In this document: positions 6,469-19,508 of the stretch, piece by piece | How the letters are laid out: the number at the start of each line of letters is the position of its first letter | Position numbering within the stretch: the stretch's first letter is position 1 | From: an uncultured Verrucomicrobiae bacterium | GTDB taxonomy: Bacteria > Verrucomicrobiota > Verrucomicrobiia > Verrucomicrobiales > Akkermansiaceae | Assembly: GCA_937957985.1 (NCBI GenBank) | Contig: CALGOH010000022.1 | Location: 1-33,728 of the forward strand | Length of the DNA: 33,728 nucleotides | Reading direction: 5' to 3' | Position numbers and translations under genes: made by a program | The notes under the pieces: generated by a model | The model's input: the letters and a program-made list of their open reading frames with translations, nothing else | Told to the model about the DNA's origin: nothing | Databases searched by the model: none

Positions 6469-8762
6469 ACAGACTTTCCCAGCGACTGACCGATCTCTCG
6501 CGCCCGCTGCGCGTCCACCTCGTGGGCGTCGCCGGCTCGGGCATGAGCGGTCTGGCGCTGCTGCTGTTGGGCATGGGTCACCGCGTCAGCGGCTCGGACA
6601 AGGTGACCACCGCCGAAACCGAGCGCATGCAGGGCCTGGGCCTGCGCTTCTCCACGCCGCATACCGCGGAGGCGGTCGATGGCGCGGACCTCGTGGTCTA
6701 CTCGTCGGCGATCCGACCGGACAATGCCGCGCTGGCCGCCGCCCGGGAAAGGGGCATCCGGCTGATGCGCCGGGCCGAATGTCTCGCCGCGATCCTTCAC
6801 ACCCGGAAAGGCATCGTCGTCTCCGGAACCCACGGCAAGACCACGACCTCGGCGATGGTGGCCTACGCCCTGCGCGAGGCGGGCTTCCGCCCGAGCCACT
6901 ACGTCGGAGCCGAGATTCCGGTGCTCGGGCAGAACGCCCGCTGGTCGGAGGAGGGCGACTGGATGGTCGCCGAGGGCGATGAAAGCGACGGGACGCTGGC
7001 GCTCTACCAGCCGGCCTGCTCGATCGTGCTCAACATCGAGGCCGAGCATCTCGACCACTATCGCGACCTCGATGAGATCAAGGAGGTCTTCCGCAAGCTC
7101 CTGTCGCAGACCACGGGTCCGGTGATCTATTGCCGGGAGGACGAAGGCGCCCGTTCGGTGTGTGCCGGACACCCCGAAGCGGTGAGCTACGGTTGGTCGG
7201 ACGCCGACTACACGGCGGGCGAGATCCGCGAGTTGCGCGGAGCTACGGCATTCGCCGTATTTCGTGGCGGCGAGAAGATCGGCGAGGTCGAGCTTGCGAT
7301 CCCCGGCCGCCACAACGTCCTCAACGCGCTGGCGGCGATCGCGACCTGCGACCGGCTGGGCGCCGACTTCCTGCTCGTTTCCCGCTCCCTCAACAGCTTC
7401 GCCGGCGCCCGCCGCCGGTTTGAAACGAAATATCTCTCGAAGCAGCTGCGGATCGTGGACGACTACGGCCATCATCCCACGGAGATCGCGGCCACCCTGC
7501 AGACCGCGCGCCAGCTCGGGCCGGAACGGGTGGTCGTCCTCTTCCAGCCGCACCGCTTCACCCGCACCCAGGCGCTGGCTGCGGATTTCGGGAAGGTCCT
7601 GGCGGAGGCCGACGAGGTCTTCGTGACCGACATCTATCCGGCCAGCGAGCGGCCGATCGCGGGCATCACCGGCGGGACGGTGGTCGAGGCGGTGAATGCG
7701 AGCGGGGGCCGGGCGACGTCGGTTCCCGACCTTTCGAGCGCCCACCATCGTGTCGGCAACGTTCTCGATGACGGTGATCTGCTGATCACGCTCGGTGCCG
7801 GCAACGTCCACGAGGCCGGCACCCGGATCGCCCGCGATCTGAAGGTGGTCGAGGAACTGCGAGGGCTCGCGCCGGATGAGGCGCTCGATATCCGCCTCTA
7901 CGAACCGATGAGGCGGCACACGACCATGCTCGTCGGCGGGCCGGCCCAGTTCTGGATCGAGCCGCGGACCTTCAATGCCTTTGCGGAGGTGGTCAACTAC
8001 TGCCGGGACCGCGGCATCGCCGTCCGGGTGGTCGGCCGCGGGTCGAACCTGCTGGTGCGGGACGGCGGCATCCGCGGCGCGGTGATCCATCCGAAGGGCG
8101 GCGAGTTCGACGAGTGCGGGGTGGATGACGACGGCCACGTGGTGGCCGGGGCCGGGGTGCGGCTGAAGAAGGTGGCCAGCGTCGCCGAGGCGGCCGGGAT
8201 CGGCGGCTTCGAGTGGATGGAGGGAATCCCGGGGAATGTCGGCGGGGCGTTGCGGATGAACGCCGGCGCGATGGGCGTCGAGACCTTCGATCAGGTGGTG
8301 CGCCTGACCGTGCTTTTCGAGGATGGCAACATCCGCACGCTGGAGCGGAACGAGATCGAAGCCTTCTACCGCAACGTTCCCGAACTGCGGCGCAACTTCG
8401 CCCTGCGCGCGGTCTTCAAGGGTGAACCGGACAGCGCCGAGAACATCCGCCGCCGCTGGGACGAGTCGCGGGCCAAGCGCCGCTCGACCCAGCCGGTCGC
8501 GGCGAGTGCGGGCTGCATCTTCAAGAACCCGGAGCAAACGCCCGCCGGCATGCTCGTCGATCAGCTCGGTCTCAAGGGCAGCGGCGAAGGGCGCGCCGAG
8601 GTTTCGGCCGAGCATGGCAATTTCATCGTCAACCGCGGCGGCGCGACCGCCTCCGAGGTGCTGGGGCTCATCGAGCGGATCAAGTCGAAGGCACGCGGCA
8701 CGCGGGGCATCGAGCTCGAGCACGAGGTCAAGATCATCGGCGAGGACGACTTCACTTTCTAA
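6465..8762 (+). CDS. murC-murB: fused UDP-MurNAc-L-alanine ligase / UDP-MurNAc reductase (MurC-MurB)
   Basis: One 765-residue protein carries two cytoplasmic steps of UDP-MurNAc-peptide synthesis. Residues 1-460 are MurC: GVAGSGMSGLA at the N-terminus, P-loop GTHGKTT (121-127), NIEAEHLDHY, and the C-terminal ligase domain with DDYGHHPTEI. Residues from about 470 are MurB: VGRGSNLLVRDGG and EGIPGNVGGALRMNAG form the FAD site. In the catalytic strand SAGCIFKNPE a Cys (C684) stands where E. coli MurB has the proton-donating Ser. No stop or frameshift separates the two halves. MurB catalyses the reaction just before MurC, so fusion could channel UDP-MurNAc. ddl follows after four bases. Confidence 0.94.
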   Translation: MNRLSQRLTDLSRPLRVHLVGVAGSGMSGLALLLLGMGHRVSGSDKVTTAETERMQGLGLRFSTPHTAEAVDGADLVVYSSAIRPDNAALAAARERGIRLMRRAECLAAILHTRKGIVVSGTHGKTTTSAMVAYALREAGFRPSHYVGAEIPVLGQNARWSEEGDWMVAEGDESDGTLALYQPACSIVLNIEAEHLDHYRDLDEIKEVFRKLLSQTTGPVIYCREDEGARSVCAGHPEAVSYGWSDADYTAGEIRELRGATAFAVFRGGEKIGEVELAIPGRHNVLNALAAIATCDRLGADFLLVSRSLNSFAGARRRFETKYLSKQLRIVDDYGHHPTEIAATLQTARQLGPERVVVLFQPHRFTRTQALAADFGKVLAEADEVFVTDIYPASERPIAGITGGTVVEAVNASGGRATSVPDLSSAHHRVGNVLDDGDLLITLGAGNVHEAGTRIARDLKVVEELRGLAPDEALDIRLYEPMRRHTTMLVGGPAQFWIEPRTFNAFAEVVNYCRDRGIAVRVVGRGSNLLVRDGGIRGAVIHPKGGEFDECGVDDDGHVVAGAGVRLKKVASVAEAAGIGGFEWMEGIPGNVGGALRMNAGAMGVETFDQVVRLTVLFEDGNIRTLERNEIEAFYRNVPELRRNFALRAVFKGEPDSAENIRRRWDESRAKRRSTQPVAASAGCIFKNPEQTPAGMLVDQLGLKGSGEGRAEVSAEHGNFIVNRGGATASEVLGLIERIKSKARGTRGIELEHEVKIIGEDDFTF

Positions 8763-8766
8763 CACC

Positions 8767-9690
8767 ATGCTTCCCGACAATCTGCACATCGCCGTCCTGA
8801 TGGGAGGACCCGGATCCGAACGCGAGGTTTCGCTCGCCTCGGGCCGGGCGGTCGTCGCCGCGCTGGAAGGGGCGGGGTTCGAGGCCGTGGCGGTCGATGT
8901 CAAGGGTCCGGACTTCGAGCTGCCGGATGGCACCGGGCTCGCCTTCAATGTGATCCACGGCACCTTCGGTGAGGACGGACAGATCCAACAGATCCTCGAG
9001 CAACGCGGGGTGCCCTACACGGGAGCGGGGGTGGAGAGCAGCCGTGTGGCATTCGACAAGCAGCTCGCGAAGGAGCGCTTCGTCGCCGCCGGGGTGCCGA
9101 CGCCGGCTTCGGAAATGATCGATTTGGTAACGGGTGACGAGTCGCCGGTAATGCGGTTGCCCTACGTCGTGAAGTCGCCCTGCCAGGGATCGAGCGTGGG
9201 CGTCTACGTCTGCAAGACCGAGGAAGAAGCCAAGGCGGCTCTCGATGATGTGGTTCGCTATGGTGCCATGGCCCTGGTCGAGCAGTATGTGGCGGGCCGT
9301 GAGCTGACGGTGGCCGTCCTCGACGACGAGGCCTATCCGATCGTCGAGATCGTCGCGCCCGGTGGCGTCTACGACAGGGCTAACAAGTATCCCTGGCTGA
9401 GCGGGTCGCAGGGCAGCCAGTACTTCTGCCCTGCCGACCTCGACGGGGAAACGACACGCCGGGTGCAGGAGGCGGGCCTGGCGGGCCATCGATCGCTGGG
9501 GATCGAGGTGTATTCGCGGGTGGACGTGTTGCTCGATGCGGACGGGAATCCCTTCGTGATCGAAGCCAATACGATTCCCGGAATGACCGAAACCAGCCTC
9601 CTGCCGAAATCCGCCGCCGCGGCCGGAATCGCGTTCCCGGACCTCTGTCTGCGCATTGCTGGGCTTTCACTGGAAAGGGGGAGGCGATGA
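8767..9690 (+). CDS. ddl: D-alanine--D-alanine ligase
   Basis: ATP-dependent synthesis of D-Ala-D-Ala for the peptidoglycan stem peptide. 307 residues. ATP-grasp family: VLMGGPGSEREVSLASG at the N-terminus (usual GG.S.EreVSl.Sg), VIHGTFGEDGQIQ, VVKSPCQGSSVGVY (usual KP...GSSvGv), and DVLLDADGNPFVIEANTIPGM with the metal-binding Glu and Asn. The ATG at 8767 starts MLPDNLHIAVLMGG right after murC/murB. In the nucleotide-binding strand the residue after KS is Pro-Cys, a mild deviation. The next gene, ftsQ, begins after a 51-base gap holding an octamer repeat remnant. Confidence 0.95.
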   Translation: MLPDNLHIAVLMGGPGSEREVSLASGRAVVAALEGAGFEAVAVDVKGPDFELPDGTGLAFNVIHGTFGEDGQIQQILEQRGVPYTGAGVESSRVAFDKQLAKERFVAAGVPTPASEMIDLVTGDESPVMRLPYVVKSPCQGSSVGVYVCKTEEEAKAALDDVVRYGAMALVEQYVAGRELTVAVLDDEAYPIVEIVAPGGVYDRANKYPWLSGSQGSQYFCPADLDGETTRRVQEAGLAGHRSLGIEVYSRVDVLLDADGNPFVIEANTIPGMTETSLLPKSAAAAGIAFPDLCLRIAGLSLERGRR

Positions 9691-9698
9691 ATTTGCGA

Positions 9699-9733
9699 CC
9701 CAATCTCCCAATCAACCCAATCTCCTAATCCCC
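9699..9733 (-). repeat. degenerate octamer repeat between ddl and ftsQ
   Basis: Read on the minus strand, the gap contains units such as GGGGATTA, GGAGATTG and GGAGATTG, the same family as the clean array at 31501-31548. About four imperfect copies fill nearly the whole ddl-ftsQ spacer. Confidence 0.55.
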
Positions 9734-9741
9734 AACACTCC

Positions 9742-10704
9742 GTGTTCAAACGCCGTACATCCCGGGTCCGGAAACGCCGCCAGGTGAGGGTGCTGCGTGC
9801 CCGCGTGATGTCACCCCGGATCTTCTGGTACGACGTCCGTAGTGCGTTGCTTTCGGTGCTTCGCTTCACGCTGTTGGCGTCCCTTGTCGTCGCGGCGGGT
9901 TGGGGCGTGTGGCGTGGCATCGAGACCTGCCTGCTGGAGAACGAGGATTTCGAACTCGATCGGATCGTGCTCAACGACAATCCGGCGATCGACGAGATCC
10001 GCCTGCTCGAGGTGACGCGGATCGATCTCGACGGGACGCTCTTCGACTGCGATCCCGACCGGATCCAGGCGCAGCTCGCGGCGCTGCCGGAGGTGGCGTC
10101 GGCCAAGGTCGTGAGGGAGTTTCCAGGCGATCTGGTGGTCAACGTGAACATCCGGCAGCCATACGTCTGGCTTGCCTGCGAACCGGCGGGGATCGGGTCA
10201 CGCGACGTCGGGACCGGTCTGCTCGTGGACCGGAACGGCCTGATTTTTCCCGCCACTCCCGGCTTGATGCCCACGGCCTCCCGGTTGCCGGTGATTCATT
10301 TGCGCGAGGATGGCGGCGGGCTCGTCCCGGGACAACGGATCGAGCATCCGGACTACCGGCGGGCGCTCCGTCTGCTGCGGGTCGCCGAGCGGCAGATTCC
10401 GGAAGCGGATCAATGGATCGAATCGATCGAACTCCACAAGACCTGGGGGTCGAAGCTTCACACGCGCGACGGGATCGAGGCGACCTTCGGCCACGACGAC
10501 CTCGACCGCCAGATGACGGATTTCCTCGCCGCGGTGGAACACGCCCGGCGCAAGGGGGATCGCATCGCGACCATTTCGCTGGTCGGACGCCGCAATCTCC
10601 CCGTGACTTTCCACAGCATGGCGGCACCGCGTGCCATCGTGGTTCCCGAACCCGAACCTGAACCCGCCGGCGGCGACGACCTGCGCGAACTCCTCGAACG
10701 CTGA
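9742..10704 (+). CDS. ftsQ: cell division protein FtsQ (POTRA type)
   Basis: A bitopic inner-membrane protein of the divisome core. 320 residues from the GTG at 9742. A strongly basic cytoplasmic N-terminus (residues 1-25) precedes one membrane helix at about 35-57. A POTRA-like domain spans about 66-140 (LDRIVLNDNPAIDEIRLLEV ... VVREFPGDLVVNVNIRQP), then the FtsQ beta domain (GLLVDRNGLIFPA). The C-terminus has a proline/glutamate stretch (PEPEPEPAGG) not usual for FtsQ. Sequence divergence in this family is high; the position between ddl and ftsA is the strongest support. The ftsA ATG follows six bases after the stop. Confidence 0.88.
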   Translation: MFKRRTSRVRKRRQVRVLRARVMSPRIFWYDVRSALLSVLRFTLLASLVVAAGWGVWRGIETCLLENEDFELDRIVLNDNPAIDEIRLLEVTRIDLDGTLFDCDPDRIQAQLAALPEVASAKVVREFPGDLVVNVNIRQPYVWLACEPAGIGSRDVGTGLLVDRNGLIFPATPGLMPTASRLPVIHLREDGGGLVPGQRIEHPDYRRALRLLRVAERQIPEADQWIESIELHKTWGSKLHTRDGIEATFGHDDLDRQMTDFLAAVEHARRKGDRIATISLVGRRNLPVTFHSMAAPRAIVVPEPEPEPAGGDDLRELLER

Positions 10705-10710
10705 TCCATC

Positions 10711-11910
10711 ATGGCTCGCTCCAAGATCCACGTCGGACTCGAAATCGGCACCAGCAAGATCTGCATGGTGGTCGGTGAGGTGAAGTCCGACGGATCGGTG
10801 AAGATCCTCGGAGTCGGCCAGTCGAAATCGGTCGGTGTGCGCAAGGGGGAGATCTACGACTTCCCGCAGGTCCGCGCCTGCGTGAAGGACGCCTTGGTGA
10901 AGGCCGAGGACGCCAGCGACGTCGAGATCGGCAGCGTCTTCCTCGCCGTCACCGGCGCCCACATCCAGGGCGTGAACCACCAGGGAAGCTGCCGGCTGCC
11001 CGACAGCGAGGACACGATCACCGCCGAGCACGTCGGCGAGGCCAAGGAGATCGCGCGGGCGGTGGCGATTCCGCAGGACCACGTGTACCTGCACCACGTG
11101 CCGCGCCGGTTCGGTGTCGATGGCTTCGACCAGGCGGCGAGCCCGATCGGGCTGACCGGGCGCACGGTCGACGCCGACTACCACATCGTCCACGGCATCC
11201 GTTCGCGGATCGAGAACCAGATCAAGTGCGTGCGGGAGATGCCGCTCGACGTCGACGACCTCGTCTTTTCGCCGATCGCGACGGCCCAGGTGGCGCTCAA
11301 CCGCGAGGCCCGCGAGCGGGGGGCGCTGGTGATCGACATCGGCGGCGGCACGACCGACTACGCGCTTTATATCGACGGTGTGATCGAGGCGACCGGCTGC
11401 ATCCCGGTCGGCGGCGACCACATCACCAACGACATCCACCTGGTGACCGGCTTGCCGTTTTCAAAGGCCGAGCAGCTCAAGATCCGGGAGGGGGACGCAT
11501 CGGGCGACGCCGCCCGCTCGGTCGGCGTGGTGAAGGTCGGCGATGAGAAGGGCTTCGCCGAGACCGAGGTCAAGCGCCAGTTGCTCAACGACATCATCCG
11601 CCAGCGTCTGGAGGAGACGCTCGAACTCCTCGTCCACCGCTTGCCCCGGGGCTCCGTGGAAAAGATCGGCACCGGGATCTTCCTCGCGGGAGGCACGAGC
11701 CTGATGCGCGGCTTCGGCGAGCTGGCGCACGAGACCTTCGGCCGCGACATCTACCGTCCCGAGCCGCCCGAGTTGAGCGGCGTCCAGGCGAGCTTCAAGG
11801 ATCCGCAGTTCACCACCGCGCTCGGGCTCATCCGCTACGCCCAGATCGTCGAAAGCGAGAGATCGCCGAAGCGGGGCGTGCTGCGGCGACTCTGGCCCTT
11901 TTCCCGCTGA
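10711..11910 (+). CDS. ftsA: cell division protein FtsA
   Basis: Actin-like ATPase that ties FtsZ filaments to the membrane. 399 residues. Phosphate 1 motif VGLEIGTSKICMVV, then the FtsA-specific 1C domain (GEIYDFPQVRACVKDAL ... VFLAVTGAHIQG), phosphate 2 VIDIGGGTTDYALY and the adenosine motif FLAGGTSLMRGF. The C-terminal PKRGVLRRLWPFSR is a short basic amphipathic stretch typical of the membrane-targeting helix. Lies between ftsQ and ftsZ in the classical order; 45 bases separate it from ftsZ. Confidence 0.95.
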   Translation: MARSKIHVGLEIGTSKICMVVGEVKSDGSVKILGVGQSKSVGVRKGEIYDFPQVRACVKDALVKAEDASDVEIGSVFLAVTGAHIQGVNHQGSCRLPDSEDTITAEHVGEAKEIARAVAIPQDHVYLHHVPRRFGVDGFDQAASPIGLTGRTVDADYHIVHGIRSRIENQIKCVREMPLDVDDLVFSPIATAQVALNREARERGALVIDIGGGTTDYALYIDGVIEATGCIPVGGDHITNDIHLVTGLPFSKAEQLKIREGDASGDAARSVGVVKVGDEKGFAETEVKRQLLNDIIRQRLEETLELLVHRLPRGSVEKIGTGIFLAGGTSLMRGFGELAHETFGRDIYRPEPPELSGVQASFKDPQFTTALGLIRYAQIVESERSPKRGVLRRLWPFSR

Positions 11911-11955
11911 CCGAGTTCCACCCTTCCCGCCGACCACCCATCACCCACCCACGTC

Positions 11956-13542
11956 ATGATCGAATTCCCACGCGACCCGCAGAACATCATCCCGACCTCA
12001 TCCGTGAAGATCGTCGGCATCGGAGGCGCCGGCGCCAACATGCTCGACCGGGTGGCGCTCGATGGACTCGACGGCGCCGAGATGCTGGCGCTGAACACCG
12101 ACATCCGCACGCTTTCCGGATCGGTGGCGGGCGAGCGCATCCAGCTCGGCCGCAACCTGACCAAGGGGCTGGGCACCGGTGGCGATCCGGAGCTCGGCAA
12201 CCAGGCGGTGCAGGAGGCCGAGGAGGAGATCCGCGCGGCGCTCAAGGGCCGCAAGATCGTGTTCATCTGCGTCGGGCTCGGCGGCGGCACGGGCTCGGGC
12301 TCGGCGCCGATCGTGGCACGCATCGCCCGCGAGGAGGGCGCCTTCGTGGTGATGTTCGCGACCATGCCCTTCTCCTTCGAGGGCAACCGGCGCCGCGAGC
12401 AGGCGGAGACCGCGCTGAACGAGCTGGCGGTGCTGTCGAACGCTCTGGTGACCTTCGACAACAGCCGCATGGGAGAGCTGGTGCTGGCGAAGCAGGGCAT
12501 TCACGAGGCCTTCGCCGCCGCCGACAGGATGATCTCGGAAAGCATCAAGGCGGTGATCCGGCTGGTGGTGCGCCCGGGCCTGATCAACATCGGCCTCGAC
12601 GATCTGATGAGCGCGCTGCGGACAACCCGTTCGCGCTGCCTCTTCGGTTCCGGCATCGCCCGGGGAAAGGACCGCGCCCAGAAGGCGCTGCGCAACGCCC
12701 TCGGCAGTCCGCTGCTCGACCAGGGAGCGCTGCTGAAGGAGGCGGAGACGGTGCTGGTGCATCTCTGCGGGGGCGAGGACCTGACGCTCTTCGAGATCGA
12801 GCTGCTGATGGAAAGCCTCGGCAAGTACGTGCCGGACAAGGCCCACGTCCTGTTCGGGGCCGCCGTCGATCCCGCGATGGAGGATCAGTTGAGCATCACC
12901 CTGGTCAGTTCATTGCCCGAGGAACGGCTCCGTCAGGCGGCGGTTCGGGACGAGGAGCGGATCGATGAACCGGTGGCGTCGGGTCTCGAGCCCACCGTCG
13001 GTTTCGAGTCGCGGGACGAGTCCGCAGAACCCGAAGCGGTTTCCGCGACCGAACCGGAGGCCGACCTGGAGGAACCCGAACCGGAACCCGAGATCGAGAA
13101 ACCCGATCCGGATCCCGTGCCCGAAGAGGAGGTGGTGGAAGAGCCGGAGCCGGTCGTCCAGCTCGAGCCTTTCGATGATTTTCTCGACGAGTCGTTTCCG
13201 GAGGAAGAGCCCGAGCCCGACCAACAGGAGGATCCGCAGGCCGAAGAGCCCGAGGAGACCGGGCCGCCCGAGCCGGAGGACGACGAGGCGCCGTTCGCCG
13301 AGGCGGGGTTCACGCTGAAGAGCGACAAGAAGGCTCCGGGCGCGAAACCGAAGAAAGGGGAGGACCTCATCGAGGATTTTGCCGGAGGACCGGACGACCT
13401 GTTCGAGAGCGATTCAGGCAAGTCGCAGGCCGAGCTCAGTTTCGATGGCGGACCGAAGGGGCGCTTCGAGGGCTCGGATCCGAGTGTGTTCGAAGGCGAG
13501 GACCTCGACGTGCCGGCGTTCCTCCGAAAGAAGCGCAAGTGA
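11956..13542 (+). CDS. ftsZ: cell division GTPase FtsZ with long acidic tail and altered T7 loop
   Basis: Tubulin-like GTPase forming the division ring. 528 residues, against about 380-400 in common FtsZs. The N-terminal VGIGGAGANMLDR and ALNTD, and the tubulin signature GGGTGSG (109-115), are intact. In the T7 loop, which completes the neighbour's GTPase site, the usual NxDxxD reads NIGLDD (211-216): the residue matching E. coli Asp209 is Gly213, while Asp216 matches Asp212. After about residue 320 comes a linker of roughly 190 residues rich in Glu and Pro, then the conserved C-terminal peptide DLDVPAFLRKKRK (516-528) that binds FtsA-type partners. Last gene of the block. Confidence 0.95.
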   Translation: MIEFPRDPQNIIPTSSVKIVGIGGAGANMLDRVALDGLDGAEMLALNTDIRTLSGSVAGERIQLGRNLTKGLGTGGDPELGNQAVQEAEEEIRAALKGRKIVFICVGLGGGTGSGSAPIVARIAREEGAFVVMFATMPFSFEGNRRREQAETALNELAVLSNALVTFDNSRMGELVLAKQGIHEAFAAADRMISESIKAVIRLVVRPGLINIGLDDLMSALRTTRSRCLFGSGIARGKDRAQKALRNALGSPLLDQGALLKEAETVLVHLCGGEDLTLFEIELLMESLGKYVPDKAHVLFGAAVDPAMEDQLSITLVSSLPEERLRQAAVRDEERIDEPVASGLEPTVGFESRDESAEPEAVSATEPEADLEEPEPEPEIEKPDPDPVPEEEVVEEPEPVVQLEPFDDFLDESFPEEEPEPDQQEDPQAEEPEETGPPEPEDDEAPFAEAGFTLKSDKKAPGAKPKKGEDLIEDFAGGPDDLFESDSGKSQAELSFDGGPKGRFEGSDPSVFEGEDLDVPAFLRKKRK

Positions 13543-13623
13543 GCGGCAAGTCGAAAAACGGGCGGCCCCGCCGGAATGAATCCAACGGAGCCGCCTCTCC
13601 CCCAAAGAAACTGTGTGGTTGGC

Positions 13624-13641
13624 GGGTGAAACACCCTTTCT
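13624..13641 (+). terminator. candidate terminator after ftsZ
   Basis: GGGTG-AAA-CACCC hairpin (13624-13636) followed by TTTCT, 81 bases after the ftsZ stop. An outer TTGGC/GCCAA pair encloses it. The T-run is short, so the call is tentative. The rest of the 13543-13742 gap shows no gene. Confidence 0.4.
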
Positions 13642-13742
13642 GCCAACGGACGGAGGATCGTTCGTGGCATGGATTTTCACAATGCGTGTTGCTACGCAGA
13701 AATCCGGGGCTTAAGTGACCTGTCCAACCCCCTCCACTTGCC

Positions 13743-14800
13743 GTGCTTGGAAAAGCCTTCTTCAGCCTGTCTCACGACCTGGAGGCCGCCGTGTCGTTCG
13801 ACGCCGTGGTCAAGCTTCTTGGACGTGGCCTTCCGCCCCTGATCGGAGCCGACTCCGTTTTCGTGTTCGAGACCTGCGGAAGCCAGCAGATCCGGGCCGC
13901 CTACGGTGACGGTGAGATTCCCCACCGGGTCGGCTCTCACCTGGATGATTTCAATCGACTGCTCCCGGACCATCCGCTGTTCCGGCGAGTCGATTTCCGA
14001 AGCCCGGGAGAACTGGGCGTCGCCGTCAGCGACCATGTTTCGCCGGAAGAATACCGGAAGTGCGAGTTCAACCGGCTCTTGCATGGTGGCAACCCTGCGG
14101 ACGACGGGATCATCGGCAAACTGGCCGCCTGTTGTCAGCGCACTTCGTTCGTCGCCGCCTGTCGGGAGCACGGTGTCTTCTCGCTGGAGCAGCGTGAGAT
14201 CTTCGATGCGATCCTGTTCACCGCGCGCACCGTGCTCGCGAGGATCGGAAGCATGGGGGTCGAAACCACCGTGAGGAATTTTCTCATGGCAACCGCCGGG
14301 CGCCCGATCGGGGTGTTTGTCGTGCGGCCGGACGCCGAGGTGCTGCCCGTGAGTCATGAGGCGGTCCAGCTTTCCGAGCAATGGTGGTCCCAGGATGAAC
14401 CGACCCGGGCGTTGAGCGATGGGGGCCACCGGGAGTTGCGCGAAACCCTGCGCGATGCCTGGACCGATCCGGTGACCGCTTCGTTTCAGGAGGTCGAGCT
14501 GGACATGGGAGGCGGCCCCCGTGAAAGCCACGCACTTCCGAAGACGAACGGGGAGATCCTGGTCTTCGTGCCGGTCTCGGGTCACCTGCCAAGCGGCGAC
14601 GAGGCCCTGAAGGCCGTTTTGACCCGGCGGCAGCGCGAGATCATGGAATGGATCGCCGAGGGCAAGACCAGCGCCGAGACCGCCATCATCCTCGATATCA
14701 GCCCGCGCACGGTCGAGAAGCACCTGGAGGCCGTCTTCCAGCGCCTCGGCGTGGAAAACCGGATCTCGGCGGTGCGGCGGTTCCTCGACCTGAAGTCCGG

Positions 14801-14813
<13 letters not shown>
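13743..14813 (+). CDS. LuxR-type (HTH) transcriptional regulator
   Basis: 356 residues. The C-terminal 60 residues form a GerE/LuxR helix-turn-helix: LTRRQREIMEWIAEGKTSAE then ISPRTVEKHLEAVFQRLGV with the typical Thr-Val-x-Lys-His. The N-terminal 280 residues look like a GAF/PAS-type sensory domain by overall pattern, but no specific ligand motif was recognised. There is no receiver-domain Asp, so it is probably not a two-component regulator. The start is a GTG at 13743; no good ribosome binding site is visible, and an internal start is possible. It converges on metH, and the two coding regions overlap tail-to-tail by 13 bases (14801-14813). Target genes unknown. Confidence 0.8.
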
Positions 14814-19330
<4,517 letters not shown>

Positions 19331-19336
19331 GCGGCG

Positions 19337-19364
19337 AATCTAGGAAACGCCGACACGCCCGCAA
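19337..19364 (-). promoter_or_regulatory. metH promoter, leaderless arrangement
   Basis: On the minus strand: TTGCGG (19364-19359), 16-base spacer, TAGATT (19342-19337), then six bases CGCCGC and the ATG at 19330. The EVE gene at 31024 has nearly the same layout (TTGCGT, 16 bases, TAGGGT, CGCCGC, GTG), which supports both. No room exists for a ribosome binding site or for a riboswitch in the leader. Confidence 0.5.
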
Positions 19365-19371
19365 GGGTCAA

Positions 19372-19395
19372 ATCATCGTATCGTGATGCGATGAT
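19372..19395. promoter_or_regulatory. palindromic operator candidate upstream of metH
   Basis: Perfect 7-bp inverted repeat ATCATCG-N10-CGATGAT, ending eight bases upstream of the -35 box. The position fits an activator or a repressor. The sequence does not match the MetR consensus (TGAA-N5-TTCA) that I know; the binding protein is unknown. Confidence 0.4.
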
Positions 19396-19420
19396 GCGAA
19401 ATTTGTCCAAGTGTGACAGG

Positions 19421-19496
19421 AAGACCTCCTGAAGGGGGAACTACATACTCCGGTGGCCGGCCAGTGGCGTATGTAGTTCCCCCTTTAGGGGGGCTT
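19421..19496. repeat. hairpin-forming REP/MITE-like element upstream of metH
   Basis: Arms of 28 bases (19421-19448 and 19469-19496) pair at 25 of 28 positions, with the inner 17 perfect (AAGGGGGAACTACATAC). The 20-base centre holds its own palindrome TGGCCGGCCA (19454-19463). It lies between the stop of the rhodanese/YceI gene and the metH promoter, so it could also act as a terminator. It shares GCCAGTGGC (19460-19468) with the end repeat of the metH transposase element (15323-15331). Confidence 0.75.
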
Positions 19497-19508
19497 TCGG
19501 AGCGCTGG

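Noticed and set aside
6243..8963. Long minus-strand frame opposite murC/murB (906 codons)
   Set aside because: Antisense shadow of a clear fusion gene; rich in Arg/His/Asp repeats typical of shadows.
19331..19508. Cobalamin or SAM riboswitch upstream of metH
   Set aside because: The likely transcript begins at or within a few bases of the ATG, and no B12-box or SAM-box sequence was seen.
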